DNA of 64,000 nt from Solanum dulcamara (taxonomy: Eukaryota > Streptophyta > Magnoliopsida > Solanales > Solanaceae), in the NCBI RefSeq assembly GCF_947179165.1, contig NC_077239.1:21545134-21609133 (forward strand). The letters are read 5' to 3'. Positions 45,410 through 57,020 of the stretch are shown here, piece after piece. The notes beneath the pieces were generated by a model. That model ran no database searches and was not told where the DNA came from. It was given only the letters and a program-made list of their open reading frames with translations. Each line of letters starts with the position of its first letter. Positions within the stretch are counted from its first letter, which is position 1. The position numbers and the translations under genes are program-made.

Positions 45410-46215
45410 CTCCTAATGTTCCTACTTCGGCCTCAAGAGTAAGGGAATTTGCACTAATGAATCCTATAGAGTTTCATTGATGAGTCCTACAAGATAGGGA
45501 GTATTATGGGGGTGACTTTGGAAGAAAATAAGGAGTTGACGGCTAACTAACTTAAGGGTGTTACTCAAATATGGTAAACTCAATGGAAGTTGGAGAGGGT
45601 GGACTAAGGTCCTATTGAATGGGAAGCGTTCAAACTTGCTTTCCTTGATCACTTTTTCCCTCTTGAGTTAAGGGAGGCTAAAGTGTTGGAGTTCTTAAAT
45701 CTTCAATAAGGAAATATGGGGATGAAGGACTATGCCCTCAAGTTCACTAATTTATCCATGTATTCTCCTTCATTGGTTGTCGATCCACATGCCTGAATGA
45801 GTAAATTTATATTGGGGGTTTCCTATTTGGTTTCTAAGGAATGTCAAACCGGTATGCTTGTTTAAGAGATGGATATATCTCAGATCATGACTTTTTCTGA
45901 ACAAATTGAAGGAGAAAAGCTCAAGGAAATGACGATGAGAGATTCTAAGAGGGCCCGGTATGATGGTGGGTTCTCCAATTGTAGGATCGTTGGTAGTAGT
46001 GGACGCTTTCAACAAGGCCAAAGATCGGGGAAGAAGCTTTCTAAGGATAGGGTATCATTTAACCTAAAACTCAAGGAGAAGGAGGTGTAAATGCTAATAA
46101 CCCTTTTTTCTTTAGTGTGCAAAGTGTGGAAGGAATCATGGAGGAAAGTTCTTGATGGGAACGGGTGTTTGTTATGGATGTGGCAAGATAGGCCATAAGC
46201 AATCCGAGTTCCCTC
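45410..46215 (+). pseudogene. Element F, gag with zinc knuckle
   Basis: Plus frames: ASRVREFALMNPIEFH, then a frameshift, WEAFKLAFLDHFFPLELREAKVLEFLNL, MKDYALKFTNLS, DPHA and stop, and the frame 45869-46090 with MDISQIMTFSEQIEGEKLKEM, ARYDGGFSN and QRSGKKLSKDRVS. The knuckle VCYGCGKIGHKQSEFP (46165-46212) has its final Cys changed to Phe. Confidence 0.82.
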
Positions 46216-46900
46216 TTGTTGCCAACAAGTATGGAAAAATATCTCCTCTAGGATGCCTAGTACAACAATGTTCCAAGCTCAACCTAAGGGTGGCCAACGC
46301 AATAACTGATTTTATGCCCTTCATGCTAGGCAATATGTTTATGAGGCTCCCAATGTGGTCACAAGTATAGTACAAGTCTTTTACTTTGATATTTATGCAT
46401 TGCTTGATTCGAGTGCCACCTTGTATTTTGTTACTCCTTAAATTGCTATGAGATTTGATGTGTGCCCTGATTTGATAATAGAACCTTTTTTGGTATATAG
46501 TCCCATTGTTGATCCGGTATTATCTAAGAGAGCTTATAGAAACTCTGTTGTATGGGTCTTTATAGATTTATTCCATGTGACCTTGTGGAACTTGATATGA
46601 CTGATTTTGATATCATTCTTGGTAGGTATTGGTTACTTTTCGCTTGCATATCCATATGTTGTAGGACTCATGTGGTAAAGTTTGACTTTCCTAATAATCC
46701 AATTATTGAATGGAAGGGTAATGATTCAGTAGTTAAGGGTTGATTTATATCATGTATTAAGGCCCAAAAAATAATTTCCAAAGGATGTATTTATCATATT
46801 ATGCGAGTTAGGGACATCGATTCCAAAACTCCTACTGTTGAGTCGGTCCTTATATTTAAGGAGTTCTTCAATGTGTTTCTCGATGATTTGCTCGGTATTC
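46216..46900 (+). pseudogene. Element F, aspartic protease
   Basis: YALLDSSATLYFVTP (about 46397-46440) keeps the catalytic Asp, but the glycine of D-x-G-A is Ser. A stop follows FVTP. The frame 46552-46743 reads DLVELDMTDFDIILGRYWLL and CCRTHVVKFDFPN. A third frame (46801 on) carries MRVRDIDSKTPTVESV and leads into the RT linker. Confidence 0.8.
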
Positions 46901-47640
46901 CTTTTAAAAGGGAAATTGCTTTTGTCATAGATCTCCTTCCTGACACCCAACCTATTTCTATTCTTCCTTACCGTATGGCTCCGATGGAACTTAAGGAGTT
47001 GAAAGAATAATTGAAGGATTTGTTAGATAAGGGTTTTATAAGATCGAGTATTTCACCATGGGAGCTTTTGTATTATTTGTTAGAAAGAAACATGGGTCAC
47101 TCTGAATGTGTATAGACTATAGGCAATTGAATAAGGTTATCATAAGAACAAAAATCCAATTCCAAGGATAGATAATTTGTTTGATCAATTACAAGGAGAT
47201 TGCTACTTTTCTAAGATTGACCTCCATTTCGGTTACCATCAATTGAGGGTAAGGGAGTGTAATATTCCCAAAATGGCTTTTTGGATAAGGTATGGTCATT
47301 TTGAATTTGTAGTAATGTGGTCTGATTTGACTAATGCTCCCTCTATATTCATGAATTTGATGAATCATATTTTCAAGCCATGTTTGAACATGTTTGCAGT
47401 GGTGTTCATTGATGATATCTTGATTATTCACGAAATGAGGAAGATCATATGGGTCACTTGAGGATTGTGTTGCAAACATTGAGAGAAAAGAAATTATTCG
47501 CTAAATTAAGTAAGTGCGAATTTCGGCTGAGGGAGGTTGTATTTCTTGGACATGTGGTGTCCGGTGATGGGATTAAAGTAGATCCAAAGAAAATAGAGGC
47601 GGTTAAGAATTGATCTTGACCATTATCTCCTTCAGACATT
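46901..47640 (+). pseudogene. Element F, reverse transcriptase
   Basis: Blocks: DLLPDTQPISILPYRMAPMEL, LLDKGFIRSS, a broken CIDYRQLN segment, the frame 47177-47461 with [33 protein letters not shown] and [10 protein letters not shown] (Asp pair kept, about 47400-47425). Then, shifted by one, [35 protein letters not shown] and [11 protein letters not shown]. At least three frameshifts. Confidence 0.85.
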
Positions 47641-48180
47641 AAAAGATTTTTGGACTTAGCCGGATACTACAGAAGGTTTGTTGGAGGGTTCTCATCTATA
47701 TCTTCGCCTTTAACTAAGATGACACAAAAGAATACAAAATTCCAATGGTAAGAATAATGTGAGAAAAGGTACCAAATATTGAAGGATCGTCTTATGTCGA
47801 CTCCTATTTTGACATTGGCTGAAGGTTTGGATGTATTCATTTTTTATTATGATGCTTTATATGTTAGTTTGGGTTGTATCTTGATGAAATATGGTAAGGT
47901 TATAGTTTATGCCTCTAGAAAACTTAAAGTGCATGAAAGGAATAATCCAACTCATGATCTTGAACTTGCGGCGGTTGTGTTTGCGTTGAAAATTTGGCGT
48001 CATTATCTTTTTGGGGTGCATGTTGATGTGTTTACCGACCACAAAAGCTTACAATATTTGTTTAGTCAAAGAGACTTGATCCTAAGAAAAGGAGGTGGAT
48101 TGAACTCCTAAAAGACTATGACATGAGCGTATTGTACCATCCGGATAAGGCAAATATTATAGCCGATGCTCTTAGTGGGT
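47641..48180 (+). pseudogene. Element F, RNase H
   Basis: The frame 47779-48111 reads [31 protein letters not shown] (YCDAS-type motif with Cys and Ser changed), [30 protein letters not shown] and [15 protein letters not shown] (motif cited in parts). LYHPDKANIIADALSG (48132-48180) ends the domain with its Asp present. Confidence 0.84.
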
Positions 48181-49380
48181 TGACTATGGATAGTGTTACA
48201 CATGTTACAAAAGGTAAGAAGGAATTGATTAAAAAGGTCTATAGATTGAGACATTTAGGTGTACATTTGGTTGATTCCAATGATGCAGGCATTCTTATAC
48301 ATAATGGTTCGGAATCGTCTCTTGCGGTAGACGTTAAGGACAAATAAGACAATGATTCAATTTTGGTCGAATTAAAGAAGTCGGTTGCCAAAAGATTCAT
48401 TGAGGCATTCTTCCAAAGAGAAGATGGGGTACTACGTTACCAATGTCATTTATGTGTTCCAAATGATGATGGATTAAGAGTTGATATTGAATAAGGCCAA
48501 CAGTTCTCAGTATTCAATTCATACAGGATCCACCAAGATGTATCATGACTTGAGAGAGGTGTATTGCTAGAATGGCATGAAGAAGGACATAGCAGAGTTT
48601 GTGGCTAAGTGTCCTAATTGTCAACAAGTGAAAGTTAAACATCAAAGGTCGGGAGGTCTAACTCAAGAAATCAAAATTCCTACATAGAAATAGTAAGATA
48701 TGAATATGGACTTTGTTATGGGTTTTCCATGTACTAGAAGACAACATCATTCTAGTTGGGTCATTGTGGATCGAATAACCAAATCAACACATTTTCTAAC
48801 GATCAAGACTTCTTATAGTGTCGAAGACTATGCTAAGTTGTACATGAGTGAACTTGTGAAACTTCATGGTGTTCCATTATCAATTATATCGGACAGAGGT
48901 ACTCACTTTAGTTCACATTTATGGAAGTTATTTCAGAAAGGTCTTGGCACTAAAGTCGAGCTAAGTACCTCTTTCCATCCTCAAACTGATGGACAAGCCG
49001 AAAGAACAATTCAGACCTTGGAGGATATGTTAAGGGAATGTGTGATTGATTTCAGAGGAAGTTGGGATGACCATTTACCATTGATTTAGTTCACCTACAA
49101 TAATAGTTAGCACTCTAGCATCCAAATGGCTCCTTTTGAAGCCTTGTAAGGGAGAAGATGTAGGACTCCGATGAGGGGTTTAAAGTAGGTGAGATGGCAT
49201 TGATTGGTATAGATTTGGTATTTGATAAAATGGAGAAAGTAAGGCTTATAAGAGAAGGATTCAAAATAGCTCAAAGTTGTCAAAATTCCTATTCGGACAC
49301 TAGGAGGAAAGAGCTTGAATTTGATGTGGATGATATGGTGTATTTGAAGATTTCACCTATGAAAGGTGTAATGCGGTTTG
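48181..49380 (+). pseudogene. Element F, integrase with intact D,D35E residues
   Basis: The linker LVDSNDAGI leads to a zinc finger in two frames (SSQYSIHTGSTKMYHDL, FVAKCPNCQQVKV; H-H-C-C kept). The core frame 48700-49089 is open for 129 codons: MNMDFVMGFPCTRRQH (first Asp), SIISDRGTHFSSH (second Asp) and DGQAERTIQTLEDML, the Glu following 35 residues after the second Asp. It ends in a stop at 49088. The C-terminal frame 49194-49616 carries KELEFDVDDMVYLKISPM. Confidence 0.87.
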
Positions 49381-49757
49381 GTAAAAAAGGGAGGTTGAGT
49401 CCTAGATATATAGAACACTATAGGATATTTAAGCGCATTGGCAAAGTAGCATATAAGTTAGACTTGCCACTTGAGTTGTCTTTGGTTCATCCTGTATTTC
49501 ATGTGTCAATTTTGAGGAGGTTTGAGGGTGATCCAAATTCTATTGTGCCAATAGAGGATATAAGTATTGAAGAGAATTTGACTTATGAGGATGGCCCAAT
49601 TAAGATTATTGACTAGCAAGTAAAGAGGGTAAGAAATAAAGACGTTGCATCCATCAAAGTGTTATGGAGGAATCAAAAAGTAGAGTGTTCTATGTGGGAA
49701 GTGGAATCAGACATGATGAAGAGTTATCCATATCTCTTTTCTTTCACTCGAGCCTAA
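49381..49757 (+). pseudogene. Element F, GPY module and chromodomain
   Basis: In the frame 49194-49616: GKKGRLSPRYIEHYRIFKRIG (GPY changed to EHY), LPLELSLVHPVFHVSIL and EENLTYEDGPIKIID, then a stop. QVKRVRNKDVASIKVLWRNQ and WEVESDMMKSYPYLF follow in the same frame to about 49757. The chromodomain is complete apart from that one stop. Confidence 0.85.
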
Positions 49758-50013
49758 ATTTACTAAGTTATTCATGATCAAATCGATTAAACTCCTACGT
49801 TTCAGTTCCATATGTCATTCATATGCATGCATGCTTTATGTAAATGATTTTTCTCAAGGACTATGTCTTATGTTAAGTATGAAGTTTACATGTTGTATGC
49901 ATTTTTCAAAGTGTCCTCATGTCCATATTGGGTTTCTAAGTCCTTTTTAATCCATGTACGTCCTATATTCGTTGGATCTCATTCAAGGATGAATGTTTCC
50001 AAGGGAGAGGTAT
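49758..50013 (+). promoter_or_regulatory. Element F 3' noncoding region and polypurine tract
   Basis: CATATGCATGCATG at 49820-49833 is the shared motif. The tract AAGGGAGAGGTAT (50001-50013) lies directly before the LTR start TGTAATATC. Confidence 0.72.
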
Positions 50014-52023
50014 TGTAATATCTCTTAAAATTCTCATAAGTGCTTTAAGAATGCCTAGGAATTAGACCGCTCATATAACGCAGTTTCCTTAATATTTTTG
50101 GAAAATCCAAGTTCGGAATATTGATCAAGGGGTCAAAACCTGCAAGAAAATAGTTTCAGTGGATTTTTAAGATCCGTAGATCAAAAGATAAATTTCTCAA
50201 GGAACAGTATAAACCAGTAAGGTGCGCAAAAAGTCAACGTCGCACACTTTCTTTCCTCTGCATAGTGGACCTGGCAATGATTTCTGGCCGAATTTAATTT
50301 TTCACAAGGGAACTTTAGACTTTTTTCTAATTGTTAGCTAATGAACCTAGATATTTTTAGGACCTAATTCAAATCTATAAATTAACCTAAAACCTCTAAT
50401 TCTATTCATTCTTCTATAATTCACCTCCTCAAATATTTCTCTCTCTACAAAAGACTCTGAAGGACTCCATAGAAGACTTCAAGTAAAATCACTCAATCTC
50501 TCCATCAAAACTCTCAAGTTCTTCCAAATTATATGGTGTTCTCACTTAAGGTATGTGGGTATTGATTCAAGGATTCTTTCATCCATGAAGCCCAATTAAT
50601 TTCTCAAGGTTTTCTATCAAATTAAAGTATGGTATTTTATGAGTTTTATGATCTCTATTCATATTGCATGAATTATGATTCAAAGTATGATCATGAGTCT
50701 ATTTTGACATAAATTGATGGTTATTGTATTAAATTGAAGAGTTTTTCCACGAATTCTACTATTTTGAACTCTAGGGTTGATGATGTAAATTATGAGTATT
50801 TTGAATTATACTTTCAAAGGACATTATCTATATGAACTACGTATGGCCTGATATAAATTTTATGACCATGCATGTTTTCAAGTCGAATACATGGTCTTCA
50901 AAGTCAATTGATTATACAATTGAGTTCTACTCTATGTTCAGGGTATGAATTTCATGCAAGTAATGAAGTAAGGTGACTTAGGGGCCCATGTGGTGACTTA
51001 AGACGTAATAGGTGAATTAGGACCTATGTGGTGACCTAATTCCTAATGATATGAATTATGTAAATATATAATTATAATGATGAAAGGACAATTCTACCAT
51101 TACAAGTATGTTATGAAAATGAGCTACTATATGATTTCAAATCTATAATCATGACTATGATATATGAAATTATTATTTCTATGCTATACATGTATTCTGT
51201 GAAATTATTAGTAGCAGCCTCATATCTCATATACTACGTGCCACCATAGATTACCTTCATAACCTAGCTATTGCAGACACATATAGAGTATGTATGACCC
51301 GCCTAGCGGGATAGAGTCTACCTTGGCAAGTAGATTCCCTTTTTACTTCATTGTATGGGGAGACAACCGAATTTCATGTAATAGTTCGCATGGTCTTATT
51401 GTCGGTTATAGTTCCTATTACACATATGTATGATCTTGTATGTATGCTATGATTTTAAATTATGCTTTTTAAATTCTTTGGTCAATATGATTTTCTCATG
51501 ACTTTGCTTACCTCATCTTATCATGTGATTTACTTGACCATTTCATTTCATGATTTATGTTGTATGTCATGCCCTCATACTTAGTACATTCCAACGTACT
51601 AATGCATACTTTTTGCCTATATTGTCTCATAATATAGGAGTTGAGATTGAAGATCATCCACGTGGCTAGTTAAGATTTCCTATCCAGCGGTGGTTGTGGT
51701 GAGTCCTCATTTATCAGTGACTAGTTATCAAGCTAGTTATTGTTTTCAAAAACTTTTGCTATGTTTTATATTGAGGGTGAGCTAGGCACATGTCTTACCC
51801 ACCCTCATATATTCATGAGTAGAGGCATCTAGTTCGACAAATCTTTTGAGTTTATTTTGTCATGTGACGTTCCTAAATTTTTATTCATGGTTCAGACTCT
51901 CTTATGATGTTTCCTCTTTTACTTTACCTTATGTATGCTTATGATATATATAAGAGGGTTTGTTGGAGCCCTTTGAGGTTTCAATCACTGTGTTACGACT
52001 AGGCCCTAGGTCGGGTCATGACA
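50014..52023 (+). repeat. Element F LTR (2010 bp)
   Basis: It starts TGTAATATCTC at 50014, after the polypurine tract, and ends GGGTCATGACA at 52023. A TATA-like box TATAAATTA lies at 50376-50384. The hairpin-like word TCTACCTTGGCAAGTAGA is at 51317-51334, three bases after the breakpoint of the tandem array. TGGTATTCTATG follows four bases after the LTR end and resembles a primer-binding site, unexpected after a 3' LTR. Confidence 0.85.
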
Positions 52024-52489
52024 CAATGGTATTCTATGTTGAAAAAACTTCTTTCTCGATCCCTGACCTTGTGGAGAATAGCCACTACCACCGGTTATAG
52101 GATTTGAGAACCCACCTTTATATCAGACCCAATTAGAGTCACTAATTCTCATCTCTTTGAGTTTCTTTCCCTTAATTCTTTTGAAAAAAGTAATGAGCTA
52201 AGATATGTCCATTACCTTAACAAGCATAGCAATACGACATTCCTTGGAAATCAAATCGGTCACCCCCAATATTAATTGGCTCATTCAAGCATGAGGATCG
52301 ACAACCAATAAAGAAGAATACTTGGATAGCTTAGTAAACTTCATTGAATGGTACCTCATACCCATCTTACCTTTCCTAAGATTGGTAAACTCCAACAACT
52401 TTGCCTCCCTTAACTCAAGAGGGAAAAACCAATCAAGGAAACTAAGCTTTAAGGCTTCCTCTTCAATAGGACCTTCATCAAGAGGAGGT
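52024..52489 (-). pseudogene. Antisense gag piece K (array unit 1)
   Basis: From 52489 down: PPLDEGPIEEEALKLSFLDWFF, LELREAKLLEFTNLRKGKMG, MKFTKLSKYSSLLVVDPHA and stop, then VTDLISKECRIAMLV, MDISQLITFF and GGFSNPITGGSG to about 52040. This is the centre and C-terminus of chromovirus Gag. It is cut at 52489 within GAGGAGGTG, a word similar to one in the long LTR (GGAGGAGTGACATG), suggesting microhomology joining. The plus frame 52322-52531 is a shadow. Confidence 0.8.
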
Positions 52490-54854
52490 GCCACGTGGAA
52501 GCCTAGGAAGGTGCCATATGGAAGCAGGTGAACCACCTGCTTGGGTTCAAGAAGGTGACCCACCTACTTAGGGTGGGCCCTACCAAGGAAACGTGGTAGC
52601 CTATGAACCATAGCATGGATATGTGGCCCAATAAGGGTTGGACACGTGTCACCCTATAAGGATAACCTGTTTCACCTCCTAATAAGGTGTATATATATGT
52701 GTTTGGATGACTAGTAAGTCATTTTCTAGCCAAAGAAGTGAACAAACAAAGAAAAGAAAACTTAGAGTCTAAGAGAGAGCACCTACGGCAACAAGGGTAT
52801 ATATGTATCTTACAATGTCTACGGATTCATTTCTTCAGCCCTACACTTAGAAACTTGAAGAGAAAAACATTGGAGGACAAAAAGAGGGAGCTACGGGTTT
52901 GGGGCTGCCAAGGTAAGCTTTCGAGTTTCATTCCATGAATTAATTATTTAAGGTGTACCACGGTTATATAATGATATTTGATAACATAAAATTCTAGTTT
53001 GGGGCAGCGGAGAAGTGACACAAATAGTCCGCCCCATTTTAGCACATCAAGAAGTTTTCGAGGAGCAGTTTTGGCAAGTTTTGGCCAATTTCGGATAAGG
53101 TAAGGTTTCTCCTTTCAATTTGGACTTTATTATGTTGTTATGAAGTTTATTACATGTCCTATAGATGGATTTAAATATAAAATGTTCATATAAATGCTTG
53201 ACGTTGAAGACAATCTAAATTGGAGTCACTATAGTCGAATTATCATCGAAGTAGAGTGTTGTGCTTGTGGTGTGCTGCAGGAGGCGTATGGGGGTGTGTT
53301 GCAGGTCCTAAAAGTATTCTAAAGAGGTGTGGGTTCTACTGGTTGTAGTGAGTAGGTACTAATTGGAAATTCGAATAGAGTATATTATAGGGGAGGTGCT
53401 GCCCAATTTTTGTTAACGTCTTAACTAATTAAAGACCTAGTCGAGGAGATGAACAAGGACATAGGTTCCATGAATACTAAGGTGCAACTTAAGGCTCCAA
53501 AAAGTTTAAGATTGCTGATACTTGCATTTCTTCCAGGTTAAATAGGTTTGGAGGACAACGACGTGGACGTAATTAAAAGAAGTCCGTAAGAGGTATGTGA
53601 AACTCTCTTCTTTCTTTTGGCATATCTTAGATGTAGACTATGGATGATGTAAGCTTTGGTGCAACTTCATTCTTAGGTTTTGAATATGACTTCAGGACTC
53701 TTGATCACTTCTGGATGTTAAGACTCTTATAGTTGATAAACTACTATTCCTCGAGTCTTCTATGTGACTGTATAGTGATTGATTAGACAAAACTATTCTT
53801 TTTAAAAATAAGGCTCTAAGATAACCAATGCTCAAACTTCTATAAGATATTTCACACTGGTATATGTCTAAGATTTCCAAAACTCCTTTTTACATAGTCC
53901 TTAGTGACATTTAGAGGGTATACGTCAGATACTTCCTACCCTGATCTCTAAGTGATGGTTTGCTTGATGACTTCATTGAGTCTCAGATAATGATTTAAAC
54001 TGTGTTTTGTTTCTCACTACTCCACTCTGTATACTGTAATACTTCTTCTCCGAGTCCCGGGCTAGTTATCAGATTCGTACTCAATTCCACTATATTGTTC
54101 ATCGAGTCCTAACTAAAGGGTCGGGTACGTATGCATATATGTGATGATGTGTTGTAATAAGAAGGTGATGGTTCTACAAATATGGTTCACCGAATCTCTG
54201 ATAGGGCCAGGTATATTGTAAAATTTTAGCATGCATGATTTTACTTTCCCAGTTATAGGTTTGTGATTTGATATTTTACCCCCTGCTTCTCTATTTCAGA
54301 TATCCCTCCAGTCGTATTATGTTATGTTTTACATACTCAGCACATATATCGTACTGATCCCTTTTTGTCGGGAGGCTGCGTTTTATGCACGCAGGTACAA
54401 ATACAGGTTTTGGGAGTCCGTTAGCTTAGGATTCCACTCAGATTAGCTGGAAGAGGATCCACGATATCAGAGCCTAGATTTTGGCATTGGCCGCTGATGT
54501 ATGGTATTGTTTTGTTATTCAGGGGTACGACGGGTGCCTTGTTCTGCCATATGTTGTCATTAATATTGTTAGAGGCTGCAGACATGTATATGTGGGTTGT
54601 GTATGTCAGTTTGGTTTAGATGGGTCTACATGATGTATGGTACATGTTAGTATGGTATAGCAGCCTTGTTGTCTTACCTTCCCTTTCATGATGTGATATA
54701 AATGAAAGAGACTAATGGTTTATGAAACTTTTATCACCAAATAGAGTTCTATTGTATTATGTGATTTATAGTTTGACTCGACCACAACTGATAGTCATAT
54801 ATACGAGGGTTCAGATCGGACCCCAGTCATGGCCTACGGGGTTAGGTCGTGACA
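52490..54854 (+). repeat. Long-LTR fragment L (array unit 1)
   Basis: Matches the reverse of the solo LTR from about 41160 down to 37953, lacking the first 400 bp or so of U3 and most of the minisatellite. It contains CACGTG at 52492-52497 and 52643-52648, an inverted repeat at 52522-52542, a TATA-like GTATATATATG near 52689, and the LTR end GGTCGTGACA at 54854. A 72-bp segment present in unit 2 (58504-58575) and in the solo LTR is deleted after 52796. Confidence 0.85.
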
Positions 54855-55333
54855 GAAGTGGTATCAGAGTAGTTCATCCTTGGATTGTCTGCAGACTGTG
54901 TCTAGTAGAGTCTTGATTATCCATGGGTTGCGCACCACATCTATAAACAGGAAGGTACAGGACATTTAGGATGTTACCTTTCTTTTCATATCTAAGATCG
55001 TGCCATAGATCCGAGTCATAAGACAATTCTTTATGTTAACCTTGGACTTTAGCAGAAGGACGACATCAACAGAAGGTTGATGACATGGAAAGTTATGGAG
55101 CACACAGGTAAGTAAAGTACAGGGACAAAAGATATCCATTGGGTAAGGTATTGACATGTGCTTGTAATGTAAGGGCGAAACCTGAAAAGAAAATAGAAAG
55201 GAAAGTGCAACAGATATTGTTCAAAGTTTGACATATGAGGTAAGTCCATTATTTCTATATTATTGTTGATATTGAACGCCCTATGTGGCTACAATATGAG
55301 ATGACATTGAAAGCTCTGTACGGCTGTGATATG

Positions 55334-55411
<78 letters not shown>

Positions 55412-55810
55412 TGGCTTTGTGAAGCATTGTTAATATTTTCTGCGTGCACGTTGTGGGATAGTAAGGAGTATAGAGGAAACTCTGCCAAAATTTTCCCAAA
55501 ACAAAAAAAAAGAGAATGAAACATAGATTATTAAGATGTCTTGGAAATTGATACCAAGTACCCCTATTATGTTTAACTAAAGCTGTGAGAGGTACCCTTC
55601 ATGTCGTCGATAAGGAGCACCCTTTTTAGTTGGAGAAGTTTATTTCGTAGAAACAAAAGCCTATTTAAGTAGTAAAGTTCAGACCATGGTATCTCCAGCT
55701 GTGTTTATGCTGTAGGAAAGGAAAGAAAAAAGCTCAGGTTCAAGGGTAAGATGTTCAGCAATTAAGTTTCACTTTTCCTGAAAAGTACCAAGCCCCCAAC
55801 TCCTAATTGT
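54855..55810 (+). promoter_or_regulatory. Primer-binding site and leader (array unit 1)
   Basis: TGGTATCAGAGT at 54859-54870, four bases after the LTR end, matches the initiator tRNA-Met primer site at 11 of 12 positions. The leader runs to about 55810 without readable gag. It holds a 62-bp (TA)31 followed by (TG)5 at 55339-55410, which produces the Tyr-Ile repeat frames seen on both strands. Confidence 0.8.
55339..55410. repeat. (TA)31(TG)5 microsatellite
   Basis: Perfect TA run 55339-55400, then TG repeats to 55410. The homologous tract in unit 2 has 17 TA and 6 TG. Confidence 0.95.
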
Positions 55811-57020
55811 AAACTAGATAAGTTGATCACATCCTTCTTTTATGGACAAACTATGCCTAAATATTTCACCCATACTTGTTTGGTTCTACTCCCAAAAGTA
55901 AACCATCCTACAAAAATCTCTGAGTTCAGACCCATAAGCCTTAGCAACTTCACTAACAAAATCATTTCCAAACTCCTTTACCTAAGACTTGCTCCTATTC
56001 TACCCAACCTCATTTCCTTGAACCAATCTGGCTTTGTCAAGAATAGAAACATCTCTGAATATATCATGCTTGCCCAGGAAATAATACACTAGATCAAAAA
56101 ACCAAATATTGGAGGCAATGTTGAGATAAAACTTGACATGACCAAGGTTTATGATAGGGTCTCTTGGACTTACACTTGTCTTGTGATGAGAAGAATGGGG
56201 TTTAAAGAAACTTTTATTGACATGGTTTAGAGAATCATGGCTGATAACTGGTACTCTGTTATAGTCAATGGTTCAAGACATGGTTTCTGTCACTCCACAA
56301 GGGGTCTCAAACAAGGTGATCCTCTCTCCCCTGCTTTATTTATCCTAGGTGCTGAAGTGCTGTCCAGACTTCTGAATAATCTTCATCAGCATCCCCAATT
56401 CTATGGTTTCTTTATGGCAAAAAAGGGACCTCAGATCAATCATCTGAGTTTTGCAGATGATATCATCATCCTTGCTTCTGGAAGAAGGCACACCTTAACT
56501 CACATTATGGAAACATTAGCTACCTATGAAAGAGTTTCTGGACAATTGATCAACAAGCAAAAAAGTGATTTTATGGTTCCCTCCAATGCTTTCAAGTCTA
56601 CTGTACTGAGAATCAAGAAAATCACTGGTTTCAACCAAAAGAGTAGTCATATAACATACTTGGGATGTCCTATTTATATTGGTAGGCAAAGAGTTATTTA
56701 CTACTCTGATCTTATTGCAAAAGTTGTAAGCAGGATCACTGGTTGGCATGCTAAAATCCTGAGCTATGGGGGTAGAGCTATTCTTGTGAAGCATGTTATT
56801 CAAGCCATGCCAATACATTTTCTTTCAGCCAGCATCCCTCCCTCAACCATCATCAAGAAGATTCAGAGCGTCACTGCTAACTTCTTCTGGGATGGAAAAA
56901 TGACGAGAGGAAGTACCACTGGTCCTCATGGAAGAACCTTAGCTACCCTTATGATGAAGAGGGCATAGGGTTTAGACAAATCACTGATGTGGTTAAATCT
57001 TTTCAATACAAGCAGTGATG
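55811..57020 (+). pseudogene. LINE reverse transcriptase fragment (array unit 1)
   Basis: The frame 55823-56092 reads CLVLLPKV, FRPISLSNFTNKIISKLL, LNQSGFVKNRNIS. The frame 56237-56968 (243 codons) continues GLKQGDPLSPALFILGAEVLS, LSFADDIIIL (F-A-D-D catalytic motif, 56449-56460) and GRAILVKHVIQAMP. L1-like plant LINE RT. In-frame stops lie at 56090 and 56228, a frameshift near 56905 and a TGA at 57016. Both the N-terminal endonuclease and the C-terminus are absent. Confidence 0.87.

Larger units (their letters stand above)
45410..52023 (+). mobile_element. Chromovirus element F, nearly complete body and LTR
   Basis: Plus strand: gag, zinc knuckle, protease, RT, RNase H, integrase, chromodomain, polypurine tract, LTR. 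Only the 5' LTR, primer site and the first codons of gag are missing. Tekay/Del type, with about a dozen stops or frameshifts, but every domain is recognisable. Its left edge abuts RT of E head-to-head and its right edge meets an antisense gag. Confidence 0.85.

Noticed and set aside
55283..55524. Tyr-Ile repeat proteins on both strands
   Set aside because: They are translations of the (TA)n microsatellite.
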